A DNA stretch of 64,000 bases. It comes from BJGV01 sp003230615. Lineage in GTDB: Bacteria; Pseudomonadota; Gammaproteobacteria; Burkholderiales; Nitrosomonadaceae. The translations under genes and the position numbers were made by a program. The notes under the pieces were generated by a model, which was not told the DNA's origin, did not search any database, and worked only from the letters and a program-made list of their open reading frames with translations. Where the stretch lies: contig OY760140.1 in assembly GCA_963663215.1 (NCBI GenBank), positions 2,046,001-2,110,000 of the forward strand, read 5' to 3'. Shown here in pieces: positions 45,060 through 54,107 of this stretch (position 1 is its first letter; each line of letters starts with the position of its first letter).

Positions 45060-46400
45060 TTATTTTTCTCTATGCTTTAGTCGGTCAATGCCTCCCATAT
45101 AAGGGCGCAAGACTTCAGGAATAGAAACACTGCCATCAGCATTTTGGTAGTTTTCTAGAATCGCTATTAGACAACGTCCCACTGCCAGACCCGAACCATT
45201 TAAAGTATGTAATAGTTCCGGTTTACCCTTCTCATTACGAAAGCGTGCCTTCATGCGTCGCGCCTGGAACGCTTCGCAATTACTACACGAAGAAACTTCC
45301 CGATAAGTGTTTTGTGCGGGTAGCCAGACCTCAATATCGTAAGTCATAGTTGCGGAAAATCCCATGTCACCTGTATGTAACAACATCACTCGATAAGGTA
45401 ATTCTAGTTTTTGGAGAATCTTTTCAGCATGACCAACAAGCTGCTCTAGTGCTTCGTAGGATTTCAGAGGATGAACAAGTTGTACAAGTTCTACCTTCTC
45501 GAATTGATGCTGGCGGACCAAGCCGCGCGTATCCTTGCCATAGCTTCCTGCTTCAGAACGAAAGCATGGTGTGAGTGTAGTAAGCTTGATGGGCAGGGAT
45601 TCCAGAGAAACAATTTCATTGCGTGCGCAGTTAGTTAGCGGTACTTCTGAAGTAGGGATTAAATACCAATTTTCCTCTTGCAATCCTTTGTCAGTCTTGC
45701 TTTCTTCACTCTCGTACTTTTTTCGATGGATTTTAAATAAATCTTCTTCAAATTTAGGTAATTGTCCAGTTCCATGCAAACTCTCTGCATTGACTAGATA
45801 CGGTACATAGGTTTCGGTGTAACCATGTTCCTGGGTATGTGTGTCCAGCATGAACTGCGCTAGTGCGCGGTGTAGCCGGGCAAGTTCGCCTACCATTAAA
45901 CTGAACCGCGCGCCACTAAGTTTTGTTGCAGTTCTGAAATCTAATAACCCTAGACCTTCGCCGATATTTACGTGATCCTTTACTGGGAAACTAAATGAAC
46001 CCGACGTCTTTTCTGTCCCCCAGTGTCGCACTTCCTTATTTTTGCCGTCTTTTGGAACAGTATCATGTGGCAGATTTGGGATTACATCTAGTAGCTGGTT
46101 TAATTTATTCTCAATATTACCTAGTTTTTTCTTAGCGTCCTTTAGCTGCTTAGGTATTTTCTTCGTTTGATCCAATAAAGATATTATCTCTTCATCACTC
46201 ATATCATACCCAGCCGAACGAAGTCGACCAACATTGTGTGCAATCTTATTTCTTGTTTCTTCCAGTTTCTGTGTATTTATCCGTATAGATCCGCGCTCTT
46301 CCATCAGTTTCTTAAGATCCTCAGTTGGTTGAAATCCACGCGAAGAAAGGCCGTTGAGTACTTTTATTAGATCAGTACGTAACAGATGAATGTCTAGCAT
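45060..46400 (-). CDS. serS: Seryl-tRNA synthetase
   Basis: A 446-aa class II synthetase. The N-terminal coiled-coil arm (about residues 30-110) binds the long variable arm of tRNA-Ser. Catalytic motifs: motif 2 FRSEAGSYGKDTRGLVRQHQF and motif 3 LNGSGLAVGRCLIAILENYQ. The end converges with ftsZ. Together with rarA, lolA and ftsK upstream it keeps the usual betaproteobacterial order. Confidence 0.97.
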   Translation of the reverse strand: MLDIHLLRTDLIKVLNGLSSRGFQPTEDLKKLMEERGSIRINTQKLEETRNKIAHNVGRLRSAGYDMSDEEIISLLDQTKKIPKQLKDAKKKLGNIENKLNQLLDVIPNLPHDTVPKDGKNKEVRHWGTEKTSGSFSFPVKDHVNIGEGLGLLDFRTATKLSGARFSLMVGELARLHRALAQFMLDTHTQEHGYTETYVPYLVNAESLHGTGQLPKFEEDLFKIHRKKYESEESKTDKGLQEENWYLIPTSEVPLTNCARNEIVSLESLPIKLTTLTPCFRSEAGSYGKDTRGLVRQHQFEKVELVQLVHPLKSYEALEQLVGHAEKILQKLELPYRVMLLHTGDMGFSATMTYDIEVWLPAQNTYREVSSCSNCEAFQARRMKARFRNEKGKPELLHTLNGSGLAVGRCLIAILENYQNADGSVSIPEVLRPYMGGIDRLKHREK

Positions 46401-46452
46401 ATAAAAATTCCCTGAATAGAACGCATTTCATTTATAGTTTGGAAGGGATAGC

Positions 46453-47775
46453 CTACCCTGGCTTACGGGGATTTTTTACCTTTTTGTCTAGTTCGCGAAA
46501 GTGTGCTAGTTTTTCAGAGATCCTTTCTTCAAGTCCGCGTGTTGTAGGCTTATACAATTTTACGGCTGGCATGCCTTTAGGAAAATAATCCTCTCCAGCG
46601 GAGTAGGCTTCTATATCATCATGAGCGTAACGATATTCGCATCCAATACCTAGTTCTTTCATCAGCTTGGTAGGCGCATTGCGTAAATGATTTGGTACAG
46701 GGTGTGACTTATCATTGCTGATAAGAGACCGAGCTTTATTATACGCGAGGTAAGAAGAATTACTCTTTGGTGCGCAGGCTAGATATAGTACTGCCTGTGT
46801 AAGTGCCAACTCGCCTTCAGGGCTGCCCAGGCGCTCGAAAGCTTCGCAGGCATTCAACGCTATTTGCAATGCACGCGGATCGGCCAGACCGATGTCTTCC
46901 GTTGCTGCACGGATCAACCGCCGTCCTATGTAAAGTGGGTCAGTGCCGCCATCAAGCATACGGCACATCCAGTAAAGTGCGGCATCTGGATCAGAACCAC
47001 GTACCGATTTATGCAGTGCAGATATCTGGTCGTAGAATTCATCACTATACTTGTCAAAACGGTGTAGGTTAGAAGAGAGTACATTGCGGACATAATCTGC
47101 GGTAAGCTCTGTAATTTCCTCAGTTTCTGCGGCAATTTTTGTTTGTTCCAGTAAATTGAGCAAACGCCGTGCATCTCCGTCAGCAAATCCAATCAGCATG
47201 CGTTTCGCGTCATTGGATAAACTTAATCCAATCAATGCATGATTTACCGCTCGATCTAATAGAATAGCAAGTTCGTCTTCCGACAATGTTTTAAGCACGT
47301 AAACATGAGCACGTGACAGCAGTGCGCTGTTGACTTCAAAAGAAGGGTTCTCGGTAGTGGCGCCAACAAATGTTACTAATCCTTTTTCAACATAAGGTAA
47401 GAATGCATCCTGCTGTGACTTGTTAAAACGATGCACTTCATCCACAAACAAAATGGTGTGTCGGCCCGATTGCAGCAGCGTCACCTGCGCTAGTTCTATC
47501 GCATCACGGATATCCTTAACCCCCGAAAGCACTGCTGATAGTGATATGAACTTAGCATCAAAGACCAGCGCCATGAGTCGTGCCAGAGTGGTTTTGCCGG
47601 TACCGGGAGGCCCCCAAAGGATCATTGAGTGGGGTTTTCCAGCTTTGAACGCGATACTTAAAGGCTTGCCCGCACCAAGTAAGTGAGACTGACCGATAAT
47701 ATCTTCCGGTTTTTGTGGGCGTAATTGTTCCGCTAATGGCGTAGAAGGTTCATGTTTCTCGAACAAGTCAGTCAC
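46453..47775 (-). CDS. rarA: Replication-associated recombination protein A (AAA+ ATPase)
   Basis: A 440-aa MgsA/WRNIP1 family clamp-loader-like ATPase acting at stalled forks. Walker A GPPGTGKTTLARL at about 55; Walker B FVDEVHRFNKSQQDAFLP; sensor 1 GATTENPSFEVNSALLSRA; C-terminal tetramerisation region with GGTDPLYIGRRLIRAATEDIG. The start overlaps the lolA stop by 8 nt. Confidence 0.95.
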   Translation of the reverse strand: MTDLFEKHEPSTPLAEQLRPQKPEDIIGQSHLLGAGKPLSIAFKAGKPHSMILWGPPGTGKTTLARLMALVFDAKFISLSAVLSGVKDIRDAIELAQVTLLQSGRHTILFVDEVHRFNKSQQDAFLPYVEKGLVTFVGATTENPSFEVNSALLSRAHVYVLKTLSEDELAILLDRAVNHALIGLSLSNDAKRMLIGFADGDARRLLNLLEQTKIAAETEEITELTADYVRNVLSSNLHRFDKYSDEFYDQISALHKSVRGSDPDAALYWMCRMLDGGTDPLYIGRRLIRAATEDIGLADPRALQIALNACEAFERLGSPEGELALTQAVLYLACAPKSNSSYLAYNKARSLISNDKSHPVPNHLRNAPTKLMKELGIGCEYRYAHDDIEAYSAGEDYFPKGMPAVKLYKPTTRGLEERISEKLAHFRELDKKVKNPRKPG

Positions 47776-48391
47776 TAATCACATCCGAATTCTTGGGCGG
47801 GGTGAATTTGAATAACCCGGGTTCTAGGTTGGTATTTTTCTGAAAAATTGAAAATGTAATCACCGTGGTCTGGCCAAAATTATCATGCAATACAACTGTT
47901 TTCAGAATACCTGTTGGTGTAAATCCCAATCGTATCAATTCAAACGAACCTTCTTTAATCTTAGGTTTAGCTTCTAGCCATTCTAGTTCCCCCTGTAAGC
48001 CGATTTCATTTAGATCAAAATTTGATTCAATAGTATTATCGCCAGCGAGCAGCGCAGCTGGACTACTACCGAAGGCTATATCAAGTTTCCGTACTGTAAC
48101 TTGATTCAGATCAAGGTCATAAAACCATACTTTTGTACCATCTCCGACAATCAGCTGCTCATATGGTTTTTCATATTCCCATCTAAATTTTCCGGGACGT
48201 TCGAATTGCATTGTGCCACTTACTTCTTGTATTGTGCGCGCATTTTTATCGAGTAAAATTTGAGAAAATGTCGCACGGGCTACGTGAGTGTCTTTAATAA
48301 AAGATTTGAGACTGTCCATGGCGCCAGCCAAGGCCATACAAGGGAGAAATAATAGAAACAGGAAAAAATAGGTTCGTTCAATGAAATTCAT
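47768..48391 (-). CDS. lolA: Outer-membrane lipoprotein carrier protein LolA
   Basis: A 207-aa periplasmic chaperone that ferries lipoproteins to LolB. Signal peptide at residues 1-22, ending MALAGA; mature segments FSQILLDKNARTIQEVSGTM and FERPGKFRWEYEKPYEQLIV, with the conserved Trp-containing half-barrel. It lies 68 nt after ftsK and overlaps rarA. Confidence 0.94.
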   Translation of the reverse strand: MNFIERTYFFLFLLFLPCMALAGAMDSLKSFIKDTHVARATFSQILLDKNARTIQEVSGTMQFERPGKFRWEYEKPYEQLIVGDGTKVWFYDLDLNQVTVRKLDIAFGSSPAALLAGDNTIESNFDLNEIGLQGELEWLEAKPKIKEGSFELIRLGFTPTGILKTVVLHDNFGQTTVITFSIFQKNTNLEPGLFKFTPPKNSDVISD

Positions 48392-48459
48392 GACGTTTCT
48401 TAATAGAGATCCTGACTATGCGTTACTCAAGAAAAAATAAAACACATTCTCCTGGGGAA

Positions 48460-50760
48460 CTACTCATTCCGTTCTTGAACCAAGATTTCTCTGCTGCCAT
48501 TGCTTTGCATAGCAGAAACAAGGCCGTTGTTCTCCATCTTTTCAATCATCCGCGCTGCGCGATTATAACCAATGCGTAGATGTCTTTGCACAAGCGAGAT
48601 TGAGGCACGACGAGACCTCATTACAACCGCGACTGCTTCTTTGTAGAGCGGGTCAAACTCACCACTTTCTTGCACAGTTCCAGTGCCATACTCACTTTCA
48701 CTACCCCCTTCTTCAAACGAATCGAGCACGCCATCTACAAAGCGAGGCTCACCGTTCATCTTAAGATGTTCTACTACCCGGTGTACTTCCTGATCAGAGA
48801 CAAAAGCACCATGTACTCGTTGTGGGTATCCGCTTCCAGGGGGTAGATAAAGCATATCGCCTTGTCCTAGTAATGTTTCAGCGCCCATCTGGTCGAGGAT
48901 AGTACGTGAATCTACCTTACTTGATACCTGAAATGCTACCCGAGTAGGAATATTAGCTTTAATAAGACCAGTAATAACATCTACTGAAGGCCGTTGAGTT
49001 GCAAGTAGCAAGTGCACACCTGCTGCTCGAGCTTTCTGAGCGAGCCTGGTAATTAACTCTTCTACCTTCTTACCTACAACCATCATCAAGTCTGCTAGCT
49101 CGTCGATCACTACCACAATTAGCGGCATTTCTTCTAGTGGTTCTGGCGCATCAGGTGTCAAGCTTAACGGATTAGTGAGTGTGTCCTCATTATTAACTGC
49201 ATCACGGATTTTCTGGTTGTAACCACCTATATTTCGTACTCCTAACAACGACATTAGTTTATAACGTCGTTCCATTTCCGCTACGCACCAGCGCAACGCA
49301 TTTGCTGCTTGTCGCATATCGGTTACCACTGGTGCCAGTAAGTGCGGAATACCTTCATACACAGAGAGTTCCAGCATTTTCGGGTCTACTAGAATTAGGC
49401 GTACTTGCTCAGGTGTAGCCTTGTAGATGAGACTTAGAATCATGGCGTTTATTGCTACCGATTTGCCCGATCCAGTTGTTCCTGCTACAAGTATGTGTGG
49501 CATTCTTACTAGGTCAGCCACTACTGGATGTCCACCTATGTCTTTTCCCAGTGCAATAGTTAATGGAGAGGGCATATCAGCATAGGCCTGCGAACTAAAG
49601 ATCTCAGATAGCTTCACTATTTGTCGCTTGGGATTGGGAATTTCCAGCCCCATGCTTGTTTTACCGGGGATGATTTCAACTACACGTATACTTGCTACCG
49701 ACAGTGATCGTGCCAGGTCTTTTACTAGATTCAGAATCTGGTTACCTTTCACTCCTACGGCGGGTTCAATTTCGTAGCGAGTAATAACTGGCCCAGGGTA
49801 AGCAGCCACAATCCTAACTTCCACTCCAAAATCGAATAGTTTGCGCTCAATTAGGCGTGACGTGAATTCGAGTGTATCGGGTGACAGTATTTCTACATCT
49901 TTTTCCGGTTCATCTAATAAGTGCAGTGGCGGCAAGGGTGAATCGGGCAGATCAGCAAACAATGGAACTTGTTTTTCCTTAATTTCACGTGGTGATTTAA
50001 GAATCGTATTAACGGGTGGTTCGATATGTAGTGGCGGGTGGCCCTCAAAACGTTTTTTCTCGATTTTAACCAATTCCTTACGCTTAATCATCGCAGCCGT
50101 ACCCATGCGTCGATCTTGTCGAGCTTGTAAATGTTGCTTAATACCTAAATAGAAATTTTCAATTATACTTCCCAGTTTCTCTACGAAACGCACCCATGAA
50201 AACCCAGTGAATAAGCTGAAACCGATAGCAATCAATATTAGTAATGTAAGAGTCGATCCGGTAAAACCTAATGCCTGTGTTAGATTCTTAACGATCAAGT
50301 TACCCAGCATCCCACCAGGTTCTTGGGGTAGGAGTACGTTGGGAATATACAGCCTTAGTGCTTCAAGTCCACTACTCGAAACTAGGAATGTAACAAAACC
50401 AACAGCTGAGACAAACAATTGGCGTCGGTCAAATATTCCTACTGCATCAATACTACTATAACCCCACGATACTAGGTAGATGAGAAACAATACCCACAAC
50501 CATGCTGAAACGCCAAATAAATACAGAAGCAAATCAGCTAACCACGCTCCTATATGTCCGCCTGGGTTGTGTATCAGATTGTTACCGCTAGCATGCGACC
50601 AACCTGGATCGGTACGATCATAGCCATAAAATATCAGCACCAGATAAAGCGCCACGCCCAGTAAAGCAAGTGAGCTGGATTCACGCAGCAGCCTTATGAT
50701 TCTCGGTGGGAGGGGATTTGCACCTGGTTTTTTTGCCATCGACTTGTTGACGAGACTCAT
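48460..50760 (-). CDS. ftsK: DNA translocase FtsK
   Basis: 766-770 aa depending on the start. Four N-terminal transmembrane helices (within about residues 30-190), a short linker, then the RecA-like motor with Walker A GTTGSGKSVAIN at about 425 and Walker B LIVVVIDELADLMM. The C-terminal gamma winged helix reads SRRASISLVQRHLRIGYNRA and recognises KOPS. It pumps chromosomes to dif at the septum. Candidate starts are ATG 50760, TTG 50772 or ATG 50739; none has a strong ribosome site. Confidence 0.95.
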   Translation of the reverse strand: MSLVNKSMAKKPGANPLPPRIIRLLRESSSLALLGVALYLVLIFYGYDRTDPGWSHASGNNLIHNPGGHIGAWLADLLLYLFGVSAWLWVLFLIYLVSWGYSSIDAVGIFDRRQLFVSAVGFVTFLVSSSGLEALRLYIPNVLLPQEPGGMLGNLIVKNLTQALGFTGSTLTLLILIAIGFSLFTGFSWVRFVEKLGSIIENFYLGIKQHLQARQDRRMGTAAMIKRKELVKIEKKRFEGHPPLHIEPPVNTILKSPREIKEKQVPLFADLPDSPLPPLHLLDEPEKDVEILSPDTLEFTSRLIERKLFDFGVEVRIVAAYPGPVITRYEIEPAVGVKGNQILNLVKDLARSLSVASIRVVEIIPGKTSMGLEIPNPKRQIVKLSEIFSSQAYADMPSPLTIALGKDIGGHPVVADLVRMPHILVAGTTGSGKSVAINAMILSLIYKATPEQVRLILVDPKMLELSVYEGIPHLLAPVVTDMRQAANALRWCVAEMERRYKLMSLLGVRNIGGYNQKIRDAVNNEDTLTNPLSLTPDAPEPLEEMPLIVVVIDELADLMMVVGKKVEELITRLAQKARAAGVHLLLATQRPSVDVITGLIKANIPTRVAFQVSSKVDSRTILDQMGAETLLGQGDMLYLPPGSGYPQRVHGAFVSDQEVHRVVEHLKMNGEPRFVDGVLDSFEEGGSESEYGTGTVQESGEFDPLYKEAVAVVMRSRRASISLVQRHLRIGYNRAARMIEKMENNGLVSAMQSNGSREILVQERNE

Positions 50761-50871
50761 GAGTAGTATCAAGGGAAGATGAGCACTGATTTTATAAGAC
50801 TAAGTTGACCACAAAAACAAACTCTATTTGCTGGGGCTTATTGAGCTTAAAGAGATCAGATACTCGGTTTT

Positions 50872-51585
50872 CTAGACTTGAGTGTGGGCATGAGCACGCC
50901 CAATCTCCTGCGCGTTTACCTCAAGCTTGTGATGTAGCACGATGCTTCTTCTCTCGATGCTGATATACTCGCCATCAACTAGATCTCGCATTACGCGTGT
51001 AACCATTTCGCGCGATGCGCCAACCATCCTTGCAATGTCTTGGTGGGTAAGTTTGTCATCAATTACTAATGTATCACCCTGTTTCTCTGAGAATTCCAGC
51101 AATGCCTGGGCCACTCTGCCATATACATTGACAAGAGCCAAGCTTTCTATTTTTCTGTCTGCTTCGCGGAGTTTTTGCACTAGACCAAGCATGATTTGCA
51201 TTGACAGGGCTGGACTTGAGGCTAGACATTTCCTGAAGTCATCTTTTCTTATCATCATAAGTTCGCATGGTCCACGCGTAACAATGTCAGCAGAACGTGG
51301 GTGGTCATCAATTAAAGCCATTTCGCCGAAAATATCTCCCTGTTCCAATAATGACAAAATTACTTCCTTGCCATCTATATCAACGATACTAACCTTGACG
51401 CTTCCGGAAAGAATTATGTAAAGAGAATCCGCTTTATCGCCAGCAGAAAGGATGAACGTGTTTTTCGGATAATCTCGTGTATTTACCACATTTGCTAATA
51501 ACTCGATGAGTTCAGTCGATAGTGAGGAAAAAAAGGGGGCGTCACGTAACGCTGTGGCTATATGTTCTTTAGTTAACTTTTCCAT
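50872..51585 (-). CDS. Crp/Fnr family transcriptional regulator
   Basis: 237 aa. N-terminal cyclic-nucleotide-binding beta-barrel (KNTFILSAGDKADSLYIILS, GDIFGEMALIDDHPRSA), a dimerisation helix and a C-terminal Crp-type winged helix (THQDIARMVGASREMVTRVM, the recognition helix). The N-terminal cysteines of FNR are missing, so it is not an oxygen-sensing Fe-S Fnr; the GEMALIDDHPRSA phosphate-binding cassette resembles that of cAMP-binding Crp. Its nearness to the MBL phosphodiesterase-like gene is not close (48 kb). Target genes unknown. It lies between ftsK and glcF, same strand. Confidence 0.88.
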   Translation of the reverse strand: MEKLTKEHIATALRDAPFFSSLSTELIELLANVVNTRDYPKNTFILSAGDKADSLYIILSGSVKVSIVDIDGKEVILSLLEQGDIFGEMALIDDHPRSADIVTRGPCELMMIRKDDFRKCLASSPALSMQIMLGLVQKLREADRKIESLALVNVYGRVAQALLEFSEKQGDTLVIDDKLTHQDIARMVGASREMVTRVMRDLVDGEYISIERRSIVLHHKLEVNAQEIGRAHAHTQV

Positions 51586-51719
51586 TCGGATAATTTCTCC
51601 ATTTGATTGATCTGGTCAGCACAGTTTTTCTTTTCTGCCATATCTCTCTACAAATTTAGAAACTTAAGCTCAGTGCTCATTCTACCACTCTGCTGGAAAA
51701 TGCAAATACTGTCTATATA

Positions 51720-52979
51720 CTAATGATCACGTAGTTTTTCATCTAATTCTTCGATCCAATGTTTAACAGTCAAGGGTGTAGCGCTTTGTAGGTGTATGAG
51801 GCAACCAATATTTGCGGTAACGATCTGAGTAGGGTTATTAGATTGCAGTTCTACTATTTTATTTCTCAGCAGCTGTTTAGACAATTGCGGTTGCAGGATT
51901 GAATAAGTTCCCGCTGCGCCACAACAAAGATGAGCATCCCGAACAAAAGTTAAGTCAAACCCTGCGGTTGTAAGAATCTTTTCTACTGTCCCATGAATTT
52001 GTAATCCATGTTGTAGAGTACAGGGAGAATGGAAAGATAGTTTTGATTTATTGGAGCTAGTATTAGGCATCGAATAATTTATGAGAGGGGAGTTCTTAGT
52101 TTCAACTTCTAGAATTTCACTTATGTCTTTGGTTAGCTCCGAAATGCGTGCTGCTTTTTCTGCATAGTTATGATCATGGCTTAACAGATGTCCATACTCT
52201 TTTACAGTTACGCCACAGCCACTTGCAGTCATTACAATAGCTTCAATTCCCAGGTCTACCCCATTTTCAATATGTGGCCACCAGGCATCTACATTGCGGC
52301 GCATATAATCTAATCCTTCTTGCTGTGCATTTAGATGGTAAGAAACCGCACCGCAACAACCCGCGTTCTCTGCTCTGATAAGTGAAATACCAAGTCCATC
52401 CAGTATTCGTGCGGCAGCAGCGTTAATATTGGGCGCTATTGCTGGTTGTACACAACCATTGAGTACCAGCATCCTGCGTGCGTGACGCACTGAGGGCCAT
52501 TCTCCCGCATTTCTGGCTTTAGATGGTACCAAGTCCTTAATTCTTTTTGGCAGCAATGACCTGATAATCTGCCCCATTCTGAGCAGCGTTGCGAAAATGC
52601 TGGGGTTGGGTAGTACTTGGCGCAATGCGTACCTTATGAAACTAGCTCCTAAGCTGCGTCCAACCTGTTTTTCAACAATATTACGACATATATCCACTAA
52701 TCGACCGTAGCGTACTCCAGATGGGCAAACGGTTTCACAGGATCGGCAGGTGAGGCAGCGGTCCAAGTGCAGTTGAGTCTTTTGAGTGGCCGTCTGTCCT
52801 TCCAGCACTTGTTTCATAAGATAAATTCGTCCACGTGGGCTATCTAGCTCATCATCCAGTAACTGATAAGTTGGACAAGTAGCTAAACAGAAGCCACAGT
52901 GAACACAGGTCCGAAGTATGGTATCTGCTTCATTCCCTTCAACGGAGCCTTTGATAAAGTCGGCAAGATTAGTCTGCAT
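51720..52979 (-). CDS. glcF: Glycolate oxidase iron-sulfur subunit
   Basis: 419 aa. Two 4Fe-4S motifs, CVHCGFCLATCP (about 26-37) and CLTCRSCETVCP (about 75-86), and two CCG domains (GCCGAVSYHL and CCGAAGTYSI). It passes electrons from the flavin subunits to quinone. It follows glcE by 3 nt, the last gene of a glxR-glcD-glcE-glcF operon. A paralogue without flavin partners lies at 24359-25699. Confidence 0.93.
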   Translation of the reverse strand: MQTNLADFIKGSVEGNEADTILRTCVHCGFCLATCPTYQLLDDELDSPRGRIYLMKQVLEGQTATQKTQLHLDRCLTCRSCETVCPSGVRYGRLVDICRNIVEKQVGRSLGASFIRYALRQVLPNPSIFATLLRMGQIIRSLLPKRIKDLVPSKARNAGEWPSVRHARRMLVLNGCVQPAIAPNINAAAARILDGLGISLIRAENAGCCGAVSYHLNAQQEGLDYMRRNVDAWWPHIENGVDLGIEAIVMTASGCGVTVKEYGHLLSHDHNYAEKAARISELTKDISEILEVETKNSPLINYSMPNTSSNKSKLSFHSPCTLQHGLQIHGTVEKILTTAGFDLTFVRDAHLCCGAAGTYSILQPQLSKQLLRNKIVELQSNNPTQIVTANIGCLIHLQSATPLTVKHWIEELDEKLRDH

Positions 52980-52982
52980 TTT

Positions 52983-54104
52983 TTACAATTCCCGATACAT
53001 TCGGCTAGGGTTAAGTATTCCAACCGGATCAAACTTTTCCTTTATGCGTTGGTAGATCCTCATCATCTCTGACCCAGGAGTATGAAACACGGAAACAGAT
53101 TGTTTGTTATAGCGAAATAGCGTAGCGTTGCCACCCACGGAGCTTGTCACTGAGCGAACAAAATTTGCATCTACATCCTTATCTTCATTACAAGTAAACC
53201 AACGCAGTGCTCCACCCCATTCAATCAATTGCTGTCCTGGTAATAGCAGTGGCGGTATGCTAGATTTTACGGACAAACGCCATAGTGATTTGCCAGACTG
53301 AAAAAATGAGTGTGTTTGTTCACGTATTGAATTCCAGAAAACTAAACCATCAGATATCGCTTCGCCACCTAGTTTAGTATGGGCCGCACATACTGCAGAT
53401 TCAGCACCAGAAAGTCTCAATGTTAAATTATCATCATAAAAACAAGTCGCAGAGATCGGTAGTGGTTTTCCAGCCCACTGATTCATTTTTTCAATGGCAA
53501 CAGCTTCTTTCATTTGCATACGTAATGTCAGTTCAATGGGTGGTAACGGCAGTACCTTTAGAGAAATTTCTAGCAGCAATCCAAGTGTTCCCATTGAGCC
53601 CGTCATCAAACGAGAAATATCATAGCCCGCGACATTCTTCATTACTTGTCCGCCAAAACGCAGATCGTTTCCCCTACCGTCTAGCATGCGTACGCCTAGA
53701 ATAAAATCGCGTACTGCGCCAACAGATGCCCGGCGCGGACCAGATAATCCGCAGGCAACACAGCCACCGAGCGTGGCACCAGGCCCAAAATGTGGTGGTT
53801 CGAAGCCCAGCATCTGATTGTGCATCCTTAATTCGTCTTCAAGATCTACTAGAGAAGTTCCAGTGCGAGCTGTCATCACTAACTCTGTTGGATCGTAATC
53901 TACGATACCGGTATAATCGGTAACACCAAGAGTGTCGTTGTTGTTTTCATTAATGTTATTACCATAAAAGTCTTTACTGCCTCCACTGCGTATATACAAT
54001 GGTGTTTTGTGTCTCGCTGCTACGCAAATGATATTAGCGTACTGGTCAATAATATCTTTCATGGATTTTATTGTTAAGCTTGTCTCAGTTGGTTTTTCAG
54101 CCAA
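52983..54104 (-). CDS. glcE: Glycolate oxidase FAD-binding subunit GlcE
   Basis: A 373-aa FAD_binding_4 protein. FAD-binding PLYIRSGGSKDFYG, then FGPGATLGGCVACGLSGPRR and GQVMKNVAGYDISRLMTGSM. The C-terminus ends in FDPVGILNPSRMY. The frame starts at a TTG (54104) 3 nt after the glcD stop; an internal ATG at 54062 is possible but lacks a ribosome site. Without GlcE the GlcDEF complex is inactive in E. coli. Confidence 0.92.
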   Translation of the reverse strand: MAEKPTETSLTIKSMKDIIDQYANIICVAARHKTPLYIRSGGSKDFYGNNINENNNDTLGVTDYTGIVDYDPTELVMTARTGTSLVDLEDELRMHNQMLGFEPPHFGPGATLGGCVACGLSGPRRASVGAVRDFILGVRMLDGRGNDLRFGGQVMKNVAGYDISRLMTGSMGTLGLLLEISLKVLPLPPIELTLRMQMKEAVAIEKMNQWAGKPLPISATCFYDDNLTLRLSGAESAVCAAHTKLGGEAISDGLVFWNSIREQTHSFFQSGKSLWRLSVKSSIPPLLLPGQQLIEWGGALRWFTCNEDKDVDANFVRSVTSSVGGNATLFRYNKQSVSVFHTPGSEMMRIYQRIKEKFDPVGILNPSRMYREL

Positions 54105-54107
54105 TTG

